Below, one piece after another: positions 1 to 8,763 of a stretch of DNA of 64,000 bases. The stretch spans positions 186,001 through 250,000 of the forward strand of contig CAVSOT010000009.1 of the NCBI GenBank assembly GCA_963729695.1, given 5' to 3'. The position numbers were made by a program, and so were the translations under genes. The stretch's first letter is position 1; every line of letters begins with the position of its first letter. Below the pieces are notes generated by a model. It was not told the origin of the DNA. It saw only the letters and a list, made by a program, of their open reading frames with translations, and did no database searches. The stretch comes from PALSA-693 sp963729695. Lineage in GTDB: Bacteria; Actinomycetota; Acidimicrobiia; Acidimicrobiales; Palsa-688.

Positions 1-738
1 GTCGGCGTCGCCGATCGGTCCGCTGTAGGGGGCGTACTGCAGGGTGGTGCCGGGGAACTCCGCCACGATGGACGCCAGCCGGACCACCTCGTCATCGGTC
101 GCGCTGCGCGATGGCACGGGCTGACCGCGACCATCCAGATGGTTCCTCCCGTTGGACGTGGAGAACCCCATGGCTCCCGCGGCGAGCGCGTCCCGGACCT
201 GCCGTTCCATCTCCTGCAAGTGGGCTTCGCTCGGCGCCGGGTCGTGAGCGTCCTCGCCCATCACCAGCCGCCGGATCGTGCTGTGCCCAACCATGAACCC
301 CACGTTGGCGGCCAGGTTTCGGTCCAATTGGTCGAGCCACTCCCCGAAGCCGTGCCAGCTGCCCCACGGCACGCCACGACGCAACGACTCCAGTGGCATC
401 CCCTCTACCAATGACAACATTTCGGTCAGGTAGTCCGCGTGCTCATCCCTCATCGGTGCGATGGTGAACCCGCAGTTACCGCCGAATGCCGTGGTCACAC
501 CGTGCAGCGTCGACGGAGACAGGGACGGGTCCCAGAAGACCTGGGCGTCGTAATGGGTGTGGAGGTCGATGAATCCCGGCGCCACGATCAAGCCGGTCGC
601 GTCGATCGTCTTGGCCGCCGGCTCGTCCGTCGGGCCGATGCAGACGATCCGGTCCGCTCGGATGCCGACGTCCGCCCGGTAGGGCGGCCCGCCACTCCCG
701 TCGACCACCGTGCCGCCTCGAATCGACAAATCGAGCAT
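1..738 (-). CDS. N-acyl-D-amino-acid deacylase-like amidohydrolase, 3' end outside window
   Basis: Reading leftward from ATG at 738, 246 codons are visible and the frame is still open at base 1, so the C-terminal part is missing. The start has the amidohydrolase N-terminal beta-sandwich (about residues 1-50) followed by GFIDLHTHYDAQ with the first two metal ligands H60 and H62. A run with AFGGNCGFTIAP follows, typical of the D-aminoacylase (amidohydrolase 3) branch. Such enzymes hydrolyse N-acyl-D-amino acids or related amides and use one or two zinc ions. It lies downstream of the SnoaL and P450 genes on the same strand with a 41-bp gap, so it is probably the last visible gene of that catabolic run. 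The substrate cannot be told; dihydroorotase-like family members remain possible. Confidence 0.82.
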   Translation of the reverse strand, partial: MLDLSIRGGTVVDGSGGPPYRADVGIRADRIVCIGPTDEPAAKTIDATGLIVAPGFIDLHTHYDAQVFWDPSLSPSTLHGVTTAFGGNCGFTIAPMRDEHADYLTEMLSLVEGMPLESLRRGVPWGSWHGFGEWLDQLDRNLAANVGFMVGHSTIRRLVMGEDAHDPAPSEAHLQEMERQVRDALAAGAMGFSTSNGRNHLDGRGQPVPSRSATDDEVVRLASIVAEFPGTTLQYAPYSGPIGDAD

Positions 739-779
739 CGTCTACCTCCCCGATCGCTCGACCCTTGATCGAGCTGCGA

Positions 780-1217
780 TCAGCCTTGGGCCACGGCTGG
801 ATTGCCGTCGGTCCACATCAGGTCCATGTGCCGCCCACAGATCTTCCAGCCCTGCGAGGTTCGAACGAGCTGATCCTCACACTTGCACCCTACGGTGAAA
901 GTATCGCCCCCTGGCGTCCCGGTTCTCACCACTTGGGTCTGAAAATATGACCAGCAGTCGGCTCGGTCGCCATCGACCTCGACGATGACGTTGCTGATCA
1001 AGTGCTGGGCACCACTCAGGCGGGCCATGATGTCCCTGCAGGTGCGTTCCATCTCGTCGTAGTTCGCGAACGCCGGCATGGTTGGCCACTGGGCCCGGAC
1101 ATCAGGCGTGAAGCAGACCCGCAAGGCCTCCCAGTCGCTGTTGTCGAGCGCCATGGCGTAGCGGTAGCACAGGTCCGTGATGGCGAGCTTGTCAATGACG
1201 GTCTCGAGGTCGGACAT
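780..1217 (-). CDS. SnoaL-like (NTF2-fold) protein
   Basis: This 145-residue protein has the length and pattern of the SnoaL_4 group of the NTF2-like superfamily: an N-terminal helix with ITDLCYRYAMALDNSDW, then a beta-rich half ending in WKICGRHMDLMW. Relatives act as small dehydratases, isomerases or hydroxylation partners in polyketide, steroid and aromatic metabolism, or have no known activity. It starts 13 bp after the stop of the upstream P450 gene, so the two are surely co-transcribed, and the pairing suggests a step on the P450 product. The substrate is not visible in sequence. Confidence 0.8.
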   Translation of the reverse strand: MSDLETVIDKLAITDLCYRYAMALDNSDWEALRVCFTPDVRAQWPTMPAFANYDEMERTCRDIMARLSGAQHLISNVIVEVDGDRADCWSYFQTQVVRTGTPGGDTFTVGCKCEDQLVRTSQGWKICGRHMDLMWTDGNPAVAQG

Positions 1218-1230
1218 CCCCCAGCCCTGA

Positions 1231-2427
1231 TCAGGCGATGGTGACCGGGAGGCGTTCCCAACCCCGCACCGTGGTCGTGGTGGCGAGTTTGGCCTGATCC
1301 CAGTCGACCTCCCACTCGGGAAAGCGCTTCAGCACCTCTTCGAGCGCGATCCGTCCTTCGACCCGGGCCAGAGCCGCCCCGAGACAGAAGTGGACCCCGT
1401 ACCCGAACGTGAGATGCTGACCGAGCTGACGGCGGACGTCGAAGCGGTCACCCTCTGGGTAGCGGCGATCGTCGCGATTGGCGGCGGCCACGACGAACAG
1501 CATGACGCTGCCTTCGGGAACTGGATGCCCATAGTGCTCGACATCGCGGGCGACGTAACGTGCGATCTGCAGCGCAGGCGGCTCGTAACGGAGGATCTCT
1601 TCGATGGCGTTGGGAATCAGGGAGGGATCCTCGACCAGTTGGCGCCGCTGATCAGGATGGTCGGCCAGCACCTTGCCGGCCCAGCCGATAAGCCGGGTGG
1701 TCGTCTCGCTGCCTGCACTGGCGACGATGTTCACGTAGGTCAGGACCTCGTTCCGGGTCAGCCGCCGGGTCGTGCCGGTCTCGTCCTGGAACTCGGCCTG
1801 CAGCAGCTCGGTCATGAGGTCGTCGGACGGATGCTCGGCGCGCCAGTCGACGTAGTCGGCGAACATCTCCCCGCTGAAGAAGGCGGCGGAAAACTCCAGG
1901 GGTTGGCCTGGCTCCGTGCGAAGGCTGTCGTCGGCGTACTCCTTCACCGCCGCTTGGTCCTCTTCAGGGATGCCCATGAGCATGCCGATCACGCGCGTGG
2001 GCATCTGGGCCCCGAGGTCGCCGACGAAATCAAACGTGCCGCCGCCGATCAGCGGATCCAGGCTTTGCGCACAGTGCTCTCGGATTTGGGGCTCCAGGGC
2101 GTTCATCTTCTTGGGCGTGAACACCCGGGAAAGAAGGGCTCGGCGAGCCGTGTGCACCGGGGGATCCTCGAAGATCAGCGAGCCCGGCGGGATGTCCATG
2201 TCGGACTTGATCATCTCGAGGACATCCCCCCGCCCCGAGATGTAGGTCTGGCGGTCGACCAGCCCCTTCTCAACGTCCGCGTAGCGGCTGACCGCGTAGA
2301 AGTCGTGGTCCTCGTTGTAATAGAGGGGCGCCTCCTCCCGCAGCCGGCGGAACACCGGATAGGGGTCGGCGTAGATCGCCGTGTCGTAGGGGTCGTAGTA
2401 CACGCTGTTGCTCGTCGCGCTGCTCAT
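1231..2427 (-). CDS. cytochrome P450
   Basis: A 398-residue soluble bacterial P450 of normal length. Visible motifs are the I-helix oxygen-binding ASAGSETTTR, the K-helix ExxR in EEILRYEPP, and the heme loop FGYGVHFCLGAA with the thiolate ligand at Cys348. It inserts one oxygen atom into an organic substrate and needs a separate ferredoxin and reductase, none of which is encoded beside it. It is followed 13 bp later by the SnoaL-like gene. The neighbouring hydroxylase subunits and dehydrogenases point to catabolism of a hydrophobic or aromatic compound; that is inference. Confidence 0.96.
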   Translation of the reverse strand: MSSATSNSVYYDPYDTAIYADPYPVFRRLREEAPLYYNEDHDFYAVSRYADVEKGLVDRQTYISGRGDVLEMIKSDMDIPPGSLIFEDPPVHTARRALLSRVFTPKKMNALEPQIREHCAQSLDPLIGGGTFDFVGDLGAQMPTRVIGMLMGIPEEDQAAVKEYADDSLRTEPGQPLEFSAAFFSGEMFADYVDWRAEHPSDDLMTELLQAEFQDETGTTRRLTRNEVLTYVNIVASAGSETTTRLIGWAGKVLADHPDQRRQLVEDPSLIPNAIEEILRYEPPALQIARYVARDVEHYGHPVPEGSVMLFVVAAANRDDRRYPEGDRFDVRRQLGQHLTFGYGVHFCLGAALARVEGRIALEEVLKRFPEWEVDWDQAKLATTTTVRGWERLPVTIA

Positions 2428-2763
2428 CTCACCCTCCCTGCCCGAGACGGGCCTCCCCGGGGTTCAGACTCCCGCTCCGGTACCGTCACCGTGGAGCTGG
2501 TTGCGCTCTGGATGGTAGTGCGTCGGCTCGATTGGTGCCAGATGCTCTGGCCCTAACCTGGCCCGCCTCGTCCCGGGTTGCGCCTGGGCCGCGGACTGCC
2601 GGCTGCGCCACTAACTCGAATGCGGGGGCGACGAACCGCCCCCTGCGCCACAAATGGACATCTGAACAGCCTGACGCGGCACAGATGTCCGAAGGTGGCG
2701 AGACCCCGCTCGCCTCGCTCGCCTCGCTCGCCCTGTAGCCCTCCGCCCCCGCAAACCTCGGGG
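2428..2763. other. 336-bp spacer between coxS-like and P450 genes
   Basis: No gene is seen here. The spacer holds the P450 promoter region (leftward), one copy of a dispersed hairpin (2656-2690) and a 9-bp microsatellite, CGCTCGCCT, three times at 2708-2734. The hairpin family recurs at 56.67 kb. Confidence 0.6.
2656..2690. repeat. dispersed hairpin GGACATCTG, copy 1
   Basis: GGACATCTG at 2656-2664 is the perfect reverse complement of CAGATGTCC at 2682-2690, with a 17-nt loop. An identical pair of arms with a loop of exactly 17 nt and similar sequence (both begin with ACAGCCT after one base) occurs at 56674-56708. The flanking ACAAAT on the left is also shared. No T-tract follows, so it does not look like an intrinsic terminator. 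Confidence 0.75.
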
Positions 2764-3255
2764 TCAGCGCGCCGACTCGAGCTCCACGCCGACGTCCGCC
2801 GCCTGGCGCACCGCTTTGAGGATGCCCTGGTAGCCCGTGCAACGGCAGAGATTGCCAGAAAGACCCTCCCGGATCTCCTGGTCAGTGGGGTTGGGGTTGT
2901 CCCGAAGGAAGGTGGTCACGGAGATGACGAAGCCCGGAGTGCAGAAGCCGCACTGCAGACCGTGGTTGTCCCGGAACGCGGCCTGCACGGTCGACAATTC
3001 GCCATCGGGTGAGGCGATGCCCTCGATGGTGGTGACCTCAGCGCCTTCCGCTTGCACGGCGAACATGAGGCACGAACGCACCGCTGCTCCGTCGACGATG
3101 ATCGTGCACGCCCCGCACACGCCGTGTTCGCATCCGAGATGCGTGCCGGTCAGATGGCAACGCTCCCGGAGGAAGTCCGCCAGGGTGAGGCGGGGCTCGA
3201 CGGTTGCGCTTCGACGCTGACCGTTGACCGTCATGGACACTGAGATCTCAGGCAT
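2764..3255 (-). CDS. CO-dehydrogenase-type 2Fe-2S subunit (CoxS/CutS family)
   Basis: 163 residues, the usual length of the small subunit of xanthine oxidase family molybdenum hydroxylases. Plant-ferredoxin-type cluster ligands are C42, C47, C50 and C62 (GCEHGVCGAC...C). The second, helical domain carries C102, C105, C137 and C139 (CGFC...CRC). It passes electrons from the molybdenum site to the FAD subunit. Its start overlaps the upstream FAD subunit gene by 8 bp, showing translational coupling. The large molybdopterin subunit normally found with these two is not in the window. Confidence 0.94.
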   Translation of the reverse strand: MPEISVSMTVNGQRRSATVEPRLTLADFLRERCHLTGTHLGCEHGVCGACTIIVDGAAVRSCLMFAVQAEGAEVTTIEGIASPDGELSTVQAAFRDNHGLQCGFCTPGFVISVTTFLRDNPNPTDQEIREGLSGNLCRCTGYQGILKAVRQAADVGVELESAR

Positions 3256-4123
3256 TGCCAGCTTCCTCTCTTGCGGTGGCCCACGCTCGTGAGACCATCA
3301 CCGCGCCAACCCGCTTTCGGTACTGCGCCGAGCCGTGAAGATCCGAGGGAATGGACTCCAGCGTCGACACCGCAAGCTGCCCGACCTCTTCGGCGTCGAT
3401 CTCGGACAACCTCTCGCCGACGACTTCGGTCTCGGCCGGGCTGCCCCGCTCAGGCGTGGAGCCCATGCCGATGAGACCGATGCCGCAGCGTCGGACCAGG
3501 TCCTCGTTGTCCACCTCGATCGCCACCGCCGCGCCAGCAATGGCGAAGTCGCCGTGCCGCCGGGCGAACTCTTCGATGGCGAACCCGCATCGCCCGCCCC
3601 AGATGGGAAAGCGGATCCCGGTCAGGATCTCGTCTGCGGCCAGGTCTGTGCTCCACACGCCGGTGAAGAACGACGACGCCGGCACCGACCGCTGACCCCG
3701 GACCGACGCGGCCTCGAGGGTGGCGTCGAGCGTCAGAGCCACGGCCGGAAACTCCGCAGCCGGATCGGCATGGGCGATGGAGCCCCCGATGGTCCCGCGA
3801 TTTCGGATCTGGAAGTGCCCGATCAGCGGAGTGGCCCGCGAGACGAGCGGCGCGGCCGAAGCGACCTCCGGGCTGGCCCCGATGGTCGCGTGGGTCGTGC
3901 CCGCCCCTATCCACAGCGAGCCGTTCTGGTGCCGTACGCCGCGCAGTTCCGGTATACGTCCCAGGTCCACCAGATGCTCGAAGGCGGTCAAGCGAAGGGC
4001 CAGCATGGGGATCAGACTCTGGCCCCCCGACAGCACCTTGGCGTCCTCGCCGAGGTCGCTCACCAGCGTGACCGCCTCCTCCAGGGTTTCCGGTGCGTGA
4101 TACTCGAACGGGGCGGGCTTCAT
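3248..4123 (-). CDS. CO-dehydrogenase-type FAD subunit (CoxM/CutM family)
   Basis: 291 residues, typical for the medium subunit. The N-terminal FAD-binding PCMH domain shows AKVLSGGQSLIPMLALR (pyrophosphate loop) and IRNRGTIGGSIAHADPAAE (second FAD motif); the C-terminal part is the CO_deh_flav_C domain. It accepts electrons from the 2Fe-2S subunit encoded immediately downstream, with an 8-bp overlap. It is the first gene of the leftward transcript that starts in the 4.12-4.62 kb divergent region. Confidence 0.94.
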   Translation of the reverse strand: MKPAPFEYHAPETLEEAVTLVSDLGEDAKVLSGGQSLIPMLALRLTAFEHLVDLGRIPELRGVRHQNGSLWIGAGTTHATIGASPEVASAAPLVSRATPLIGHFQIRNRGTIGGSIAHADPAAEFPAVALTLDATLEAASVRGQRSVPASSFFTGVWSTDLAADEILTGIRFPIWGGRCGFAIEEFARRHGDFAIAGAAVAIEVDNEDLVRRCGIGLIGMGSTPERGSPAETEVVGERLSEIDAEEVGQLAVSTLESIPSDLHGSAQYRKRVGAVMVSRAWATAREEAGNA

Positions 4124-4615
4124 TTCAGAACAAAGGGAGCCACAGGGCTCACCCGGTAGTCAGATTCGAACCTCTTGGAGAAGTAATCCATAGTGTATGG
4201 GGGCTCATGCTACCTACGTCGCATCACGGTTGCCATGCCGGGCCGGAGTCCGGCGTTCCCTGGCCCCCCACTGTCTCACCGTTGGCGGTTCCGGAGGATC
4301 CCCTCGCCTGGATCTGGCGACCGCGAGCAGCCAGGTGCGATGGAGCGGGCGCCGGCCTGTCCTTGGCCCCGCCCGGGCCACCACCGCATGGCTGCGCCCT
4401 CACATGGGTCGAGCGTGAGGCCCATCCCAACATCGGGTGGATTCGAGCCCAGCAGAAGGGAACCGATTCGTCGTCGACCCCGCACCGCCGATGCTGAATA
4501 CGGGCAGTCCCGACCCAGGCAAATAGTATCTATACCGCCGGGCGCACTCCCCTATGTAGTAATCCCATCTGTTTCTCTATACTGTGGGGGTGAACAGCGC
4601 CCGAAGGGGGGAACC
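4124..4615. promoter_or_regulatory. divergent promoter region of the catabolic island
   Basis: 492 bp between the leftward coxM-like gene and the rightward dehydrogenase genes. The last 90 bp before the rightward gene are clearly richer in AT and contain TATACT at 4578-4583, a good -10 match; I see no convincing -35. A short inverted repeat, CCATA-gtg-TATGG, lies at 4188-4200 and could bind a regulator. The rightward frame stays open through this region without recognisable protein, so I treat it as non-coding. Confidence 0.5.
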
Positions 4616-5728
4616 GTGAAGGCAGTGGTGTTCCGAGGACCTGGATCGCTGTCGGTGGTCGAGCGCCCCGAACCGCAACCGGGCAAAGGGGAGATAGTCG
4701 TCCGCCCGTCCCACGTGGCGCTCTCCTCCGTCGATTTCCACCGTCCGGGGCAGTCTGGATCGGGCGCCCGTTGCTCGCCATCTGCCGGCCAGGTAATAGG
4801 GAGTGAGTTCTGCGGTGTGGTCGAGCGGGTCGCCGATGACGTCGACACCGTACGGCTGGGTGATCGAGTGTCGATCGACCCCCGCCACTATTGCGGAGAG
4901 TGCTACCAATGCCGGGCCGGACAGTTCTCGACCTGCGAACGGGACCAGCGGCTGCTTGGCACCGCCGGCCTCGATGGTGCGTTGGCCGAGCGAGTGGCCG
5001 CGCCAGCCCGGTCGTGTTATCCGGTCCCTGACGACGTCACCGATCTGCAAGCGTGCCTGGTACCGGCAGTGGTGCGTGCGACGCACGCGGTGAGAAGCGT
5101 CACCCCTGGCATTGCCGACAGCGTCGGTATCTTCGGGCTGGATGACATCGGTTTGGCGACCCTGCAATGGGTGCGCCCCATCACGGTGGGCCCCGTGATC
5201 GCCGTGGACCCGATCGAGCGCCGGCGCCTGGCCGCTCGCCGCCTCGGCGCGGACATCGTGGTCGACCCCGGAGAGGACCTCGAGCAGGTCGTGTCGGCGG
5301 CGGCTCCCTTTGGACTCGATCCCATCTTCCTGTCCATCAACGACCTTCTTCCCGCCGATCGTGATTTGCTGGCTCGCGCCTTTCCGGTGCTGCGTCTCAA
5401 AGGCGCAATTGTCATCACCCACATCGTGGGCAATCAGGCCTGGGAGGCGATGGAGGCGGTACCGTACCTTCCCCTTCGTAAAGAGGCGTCGATCCACAAT
5501 GTCGGAGGGGTCGCCCACGAGAAGCCGCTGGCCGGAGGGCGGGAACGGGGTGATTGGGTAGTGACGCTGCAGGCGCTCAGAGCCCGGCGGATCGATGCCG
5601 ACGGCCTTGACGTCCGCGTGTTCCCCTTCAGCCAGATGACGAACGATGACGACCTCAACGAATTGCTCCAGCACGTCCCTCGCGATTTCAGCAAGGTGGT
5701 GTTCTCGATGGGTGGGGAGGCAGCATGA
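4616..5728 (+). CDS. zinc-type MDR dehydrogenase homologue lacking catalytic zinc ligands
   Basis: 370 residues from GTG 4616, chosen because AAGGGGGG sits just upstream and the protein begins in the MDR fold (MKAVVFRGPG). The structural zinc loop is complete (C93, C96, C99, C107). The three expected catalytic ligands are not: Cys is Ser37 (VALSSVD), the GHE histidine is Ser63 (GSE), and the EP glutamate is absent (CLVPAVV). The Rossmann loop is GLDDIG rather than GxGxxG. The stop overlaps the next MDR gene in ATGA. It may be a non-catalytic or altered partner of that protein. Confidence 0.85.
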   Translation: MKAVVFRGPGSLSVVERPEPQPGKGEIVVRPSHVALSSVDFHRPGQSGSGARCSPSAGQVIGSEFCGVVERVADDVDTVRLGDRVSIDPRHYCGECYQCRAGQFSTCERDQRLLGTAGLDGALAERVAAPARSCYPVPDDVTDLQACLVPAVVRATHAVRSVTPGIADSVGIFGLDDIGLATLQWVRPITVGPVIAVDPIERRRLAARRLGADIVVDPGEDLEQVVSAAAPFGLDPIFLSINDLLPADRDLLARAFPVLRLKGAIVITHIVGNQAWEAMEAVPYLPLRKEASIHNVGGVAHEKPLAGGRERGDWVVTLQALRARRIDADGLDVRVFPFSQMTNDDDLNELLQHVPRDFSKVVFSMGGEAA

Positions 5729-6810
5729 AAGCGCTGGTCTATCGAGGCACTCGGAATGTCACCATCAGCGAAGTAGCTGAACCGACGTTGCGGCCCGGGA
5801 CCCTCTTGCTCCGTCCGCGCACGGTGGGTTTGTGCTTCACCGACAAGCTGGCCTACGAGTCCTCGACATTTTCCGCGTATCCGCAGGGCATCGTGATCGG
5901 TCACGAGTTTTGCGCGTCAGTGGTGGACGCCGCCGATGACGTTGAAGGGTTTGCCGTCGGTGATCTGGTGGCCCCCGATCCACGCGTCTTCTGCGGTCAT
6001 TGCTTGCAGTGCCGGGCCGGCTTCGAGACCATGTGCTCCAACGCGGGAGGCTGGATCGGCGTGGCCGTTTGGAACGGGGCCATGGCGGAAATGACCCTCG
6101 CCCCGGCGATGAGTGCTTTCAAGCTCGAGCCCGGCATGACCGTGCTTGACGGCGCCGCCGTGGAGCCCATGGCGTACTCGCTTCGCGCCGTGCGCCACTC
6201 GGGGGTCGTAGCGGGCGACAACGTCGTCGTACTGGGCTTGGAAGACTACGGGCAGGGGGTGGCGCAGATCACCAAATCCATCGCCCGGACCGTTGTCGCT
6301 GCCGATCCGTACGCGGTTAGACGGGCCGCGGCGGAACGGGCCGGGGTAACGCACGTCCTGGACACGTCCGACGAGTTGGTCGAGGAGATCCGCACCCTCA
6401 TGCCATTCGGCGCCGACGTCATTTTCCTGCACGCCGAGGAGTACGCGCCCCGCTCGCAGCGCTACATGGAGGAGGCTTACGAGATGGCCAGAGTCGGCGG
6501 CCGCATCAAGGTGGTACGGCTTTCCGGGCCGGAGATCCTGCGACGGGCCGACGCCGAGCTGGCCTCGGTGAAGGAGCTGACGCTTTCCTACAACGGTGGC
6601 GCCTTCTGTATGGAACCGTGGCGCGGCGGCCGGAACCGTGGGGATTGGAAGACCACGATGGAGGCCATGGGCGCGGGCACGCTGACGCCCGAGAGCCTGG
6701 ACGGGCTGACTGTCGCCTTCGACGATTTGCGGTCCCAGGCCGACGTGGACGCCATGTTCGGTGCCCTGCCAGCCGAGAGCGCGAAGGTGTTCGTGCAGGT
6801 GAGCGAGTAG
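5725..6810 (+). CDS. zinc-dependent MDR alcohol dehydrogenase
   Basis: 361 residues. Unlike the gene it overlaps by 4 bp, it keeps the catalytic zinc ligands C37 (GLCFTD), H60-E61 (GHEF) and E147 (VEPM), plus the structural zinc cysteines C90, C93, C96 and C104. The dinucleotide loop is GLEDYG, again with an acidic residue where the middle glycine of GxGxxG belongs. AADP after the second strand suggests NAD rather than NADP. It should oxidise an alcohol or reduce an aldehyde or ketone; the substrate is unknown. The SDR gene follows after 18 bp. Confidence 0.9.
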   Translation: MKALVYRGTRNVTISEVAEPTLRPGTLLLRPRTVGLCFTDKLAYESSTFSAYPQGIVIGHEFCASVVDAADDVEGFAVGDLVAPDPRVFCGHCLQCRAGFETMCSNAGGWIGVAVWNGAMAEMTLAPAMSAFKLEPGMTVLDGAAVEPMAYSLRAVRHSGVVAGDNVVVLGLEDYGQGVAQITKSIARTVVAADPYAVRRAAAERAGVTHVLDTSDELVEEIRTLMPFGADVIFLHAEEYAPRSQRYMEEAYEMARVGGRIKVVRLSGPEILRRADAELASVKELTLSYNGGAFCMEPWRGGRNRGDWKTTMEAMGAGTLTPESLDGLTVAFDDLRSQADVDAMFGALPAESAKVFVQVSE

Positions 6811-6828
6811 ATCGGCGCGGAGGGAGCC

Positions 6829-7578
6829 ATGAACCGATTCGACGGCAAGGTGGTTGCTATCACGGGCGCGGCGAGCGGCTTCGGTGCCGCCGCATGCCGT
6901 CGCTTCGGCGCCGAAGGAGCCTCGGTTGTCGCCGCGGACGTGGATCGCCAAGGCGCAGAGGCGCTGGCGCGAGAACTCGGTGCCAATGCCCTGCCAGTGG
7001 AGGTCGATGTGCGCGACGGACAGGCGGTCCTGGCTATGGTCCGCCGCGCCGAGGAAGCGTTCGGAGGGCTGGACGTCATGGTCAACAACGCCGGGATCGT
7101 ACGCCCGCCGCGCCCAGTGGAAGAGATACCCGACGACGAGTACGACGTGGTGATGGACGTCAACGTGCGCGGAGTATGGCACGGAGTCAGGCACGCGGTC
7201 CCCGCTCTTCGCCGGCGAGGCGGGGGCGTGATCATCAATACTTCTTCGTCGGCGGTCCAGCCTGCCTCGCCGATGTCGGCTATTTACACAGCCAGCAAGG
7301 GGGCGGTGTACTCGATGACCCGACAGCTGGCGCTGGAACTGGCCCCGGAGATCCGCGTCAACTGTGTCGTTCCCAGCCTGGCGGATACCAACCTTTCGCG
7401 AGGCGCGTATGGAACCCGTCTCGACGAGGATGCCCAACGGGCTGGCGCCGCTCGGATCCCGCTCGGGCGGTTATGCCAGCCCGAGGATGTCGCCGCCGCC
7501 ATGGCCTACCTCGCCTCCGATGACGCGTCCTACGTGACCGGTGTCTGCCTGCCGGTCGATGGCGGAAAAGCGGTCTAG
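6829..7578 (+). CDS. SDR family oxidoreductase
   Basis: 249 residues, a classical short-chain dehydrogenase. Motifs are the cofactor loop TGAASGFGAA, NNAG, the catalytic serine in NTSSSAV, YTASK (Tyr and Lys of the tetrad), and PVDGG near the C-terminus. GGAGG lies just before the ATG. It is the third gene of a rightward operon with the two MDR proteins (18-bp gap), so it probably handles another hydroxyl/keto step of the same pathway. Confidence 0.93.
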   Translation: MNRFDGKVVAITGAASGFGAAACRRFGAEGASVVAADVDRQGAEALARELGANALPVEVDVRDGQAVLAMVRRAEEAFGGLDVMVNNAGIVRPPRPVEEIPDDEYDVVMDVNVRGVWHGVRHAVPALRRRGGGVIINTSSSAVQPASPMSAIYTASKGAVYSMTRQLALELAPEIRVNCVVPSLADTNLSRGAYGTRLDEDAQRAGAARIPLGRLCQPEDVAAAMAYLASDDASYVTGVCLPVDGGKAV

Positions 7579-7656
7579 CCGACCTGTAGCTGGACCGGTC
7601 CGCCCGACCGCGTGCTGGGTTGCTACCGAGGGCCTATCCCCAACTGGGCCCGCTGG

Positions 7657-8028
7657 TCAGCCCGGAAGAGTGTCGCCCCTTAGCTCCCAGCGATTGCCCG
7701 CCGGGTCGCAGCAAACGACGACGCGCGGCAAGCCCTCTCGCTGAAAGCTCTCAAACTCGACGGTCGCCTTTTCGAGCCGCCGTTCGACTTCATTGAGATC
7801 AGCTCCGTAGCCGACGGCCACGTGGGCGCGCGCCGCCGGACGATGGTCGGGGTCGAGGCTCAGGTGGACCTGTGATCCGTCATCAGCTTCGTACCAACGA
7901 GCGCCGAGACCGCGAAGGTTGTCGTCCAAGGCCATTTGCCGGTAGCCCAGGACGTCCACCAGGAATTGGATCTCGGAATCCACATCCTCGGGCGGGACGC
8001 CCAGATTGACATGATGAAAAGTGGGCAT
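7657..8028 (-). CDS. VOC (glyoxalase/dioxygenase superfamily) protein
   Basis: 123 residues from ATG 8028, where homology starts with MPTFHHVNLGVPPEDV; longer frames upstream look non-coding. Two beta-alpha-beta-beta-beta units end in the typical VVVCCDPAGNRWEL. Possible metal ligands are the N-terminal histidines and the Glu in WEL. Members bind a divalent metal and act as isomerases, dioxygenases or antibiotic-binding proteins. It stands alone, convergent with the SDR gene. No specific function can be named. Confidence 0.85.
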   Translation of the reverse strand: MPTFHHVNLGVPPEDVDSEIQFLVDVLGYRQMALDDNLRGLGARWYEADDGSQVHLSLDPDHRPAARAHVAVGYGADLNEVERRLEKATVEFESFQREGLPRVVVCCDPAGNRWELRGDTLPG

Positions 8029-8155
8029 GCCCAGAGCGTACGACAATCTCGCCCTCCTTGCCATAAGTCGACCTGGGTCCAGAGAAACGACCGCTACCAG
8101 CACTAATACCACCGAAATCCTCTCAGGGCGGTCTTCTCCATCAGGATTGCGGCGC

Positions 8156-8763
8156 GTGATCCACGTTCGACTAGTGAGCCCGCCTGAAGTGACCGCCCAA
8201 CTGGCGCCGGTCCTCCTGGCCGATGGGGGAGTGACCAACCGGACCGTTCTCCCTCGTCGGTCAGAAATCCTGACGGGGATGCCATCTTCTTCGACCGGCT
8301 CGAAGGCCGCGCCAACGCTGTTATCGCGTTGTTGCGGGACGCCGGCCTCGACCGGCAGGGCTCGATCGTCCTCGGTCCGGACGCAGCTCGATATCGAGCG
8401 CCGATGTTCGATCGGTCCCGACCCGTTCACGGTTCGAAGCGTTCACGCCGGTGTGGGAGGAGGTCGACGCTCGTGTCCGTTCGGATGCCCGCTTTCCCCC
8501 GAATTGGTACGGGCTGCGGATCACCGCCGGGCCGATTGCCGCCGTGGGGCTGATCACCAACTCCCAGATAGTCATCGTCGGTGTCATGGTGGTCGAAGCC
8601 GAGTACTCGGCCATGGTCGCGATGGCCTTACGCCGCACTGAAACGGGACGGGTCACTCGTGAAAAGCCGCGTGCTTGCGTTGGTCGTTGGTTAACCGGGG
8701 CCGAAGCGGCCGCCGCGTTACTGGCCTTGATCGTGCGAGCCGCAGGGCTGGTGCCCAAGAGGC
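8156..8763 (+). pseudogene. decayed DUF389 membrane protein gene
   Basis: Pieces of an actinobacterial DUF389 protein lie in three frames in the correct order. VIHVRLVSPPEVTAQLAPVL is read from GTG 8156, then DGDAIFFDRLEGRANAVIAL is read one frame over from about 8270. FEAFTPVWEEVDAR, FPPNWYGL and IAAVGLITNSQIVIVG are in the third frame from about 8440. A last fragment, LLALIVRAAGLVPK, ends near 8757, where a 21-bp tandem repeat begins. The remaining transmembrane half is gone. At least two frameshifts plus truncation make this a relic. Family assignment is from memory of the motifs. Confidence 0.72.

Noticed and set aside
1390..2556. 388-codon plus-strand frame opposite the P450
   Set aside because: Antisense artefact of high GC; the minus strand has complete P450 motifs.
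4193..4615. In-frame upstream extension of the first MDR protein
   Set aside because: The extra 141 residues are Pro/Arg-rich and unlike MDR N-termini; GTG 4616 with AAGGGGGG and the conserved MKAVVFRGPG opening is a better start.
5917..7437. 506-codon minus-strand frame across the MDR and SDR genes
   Set aside because: It crosses three clear plus-strand domains and has His/Arg/Gly-rich random composition.
8029..8430. N-terminal extension of the VOC protein to 8430
   Set aside because: The extension lacks domain character and overlaps the DUF389 relic on the other strand.
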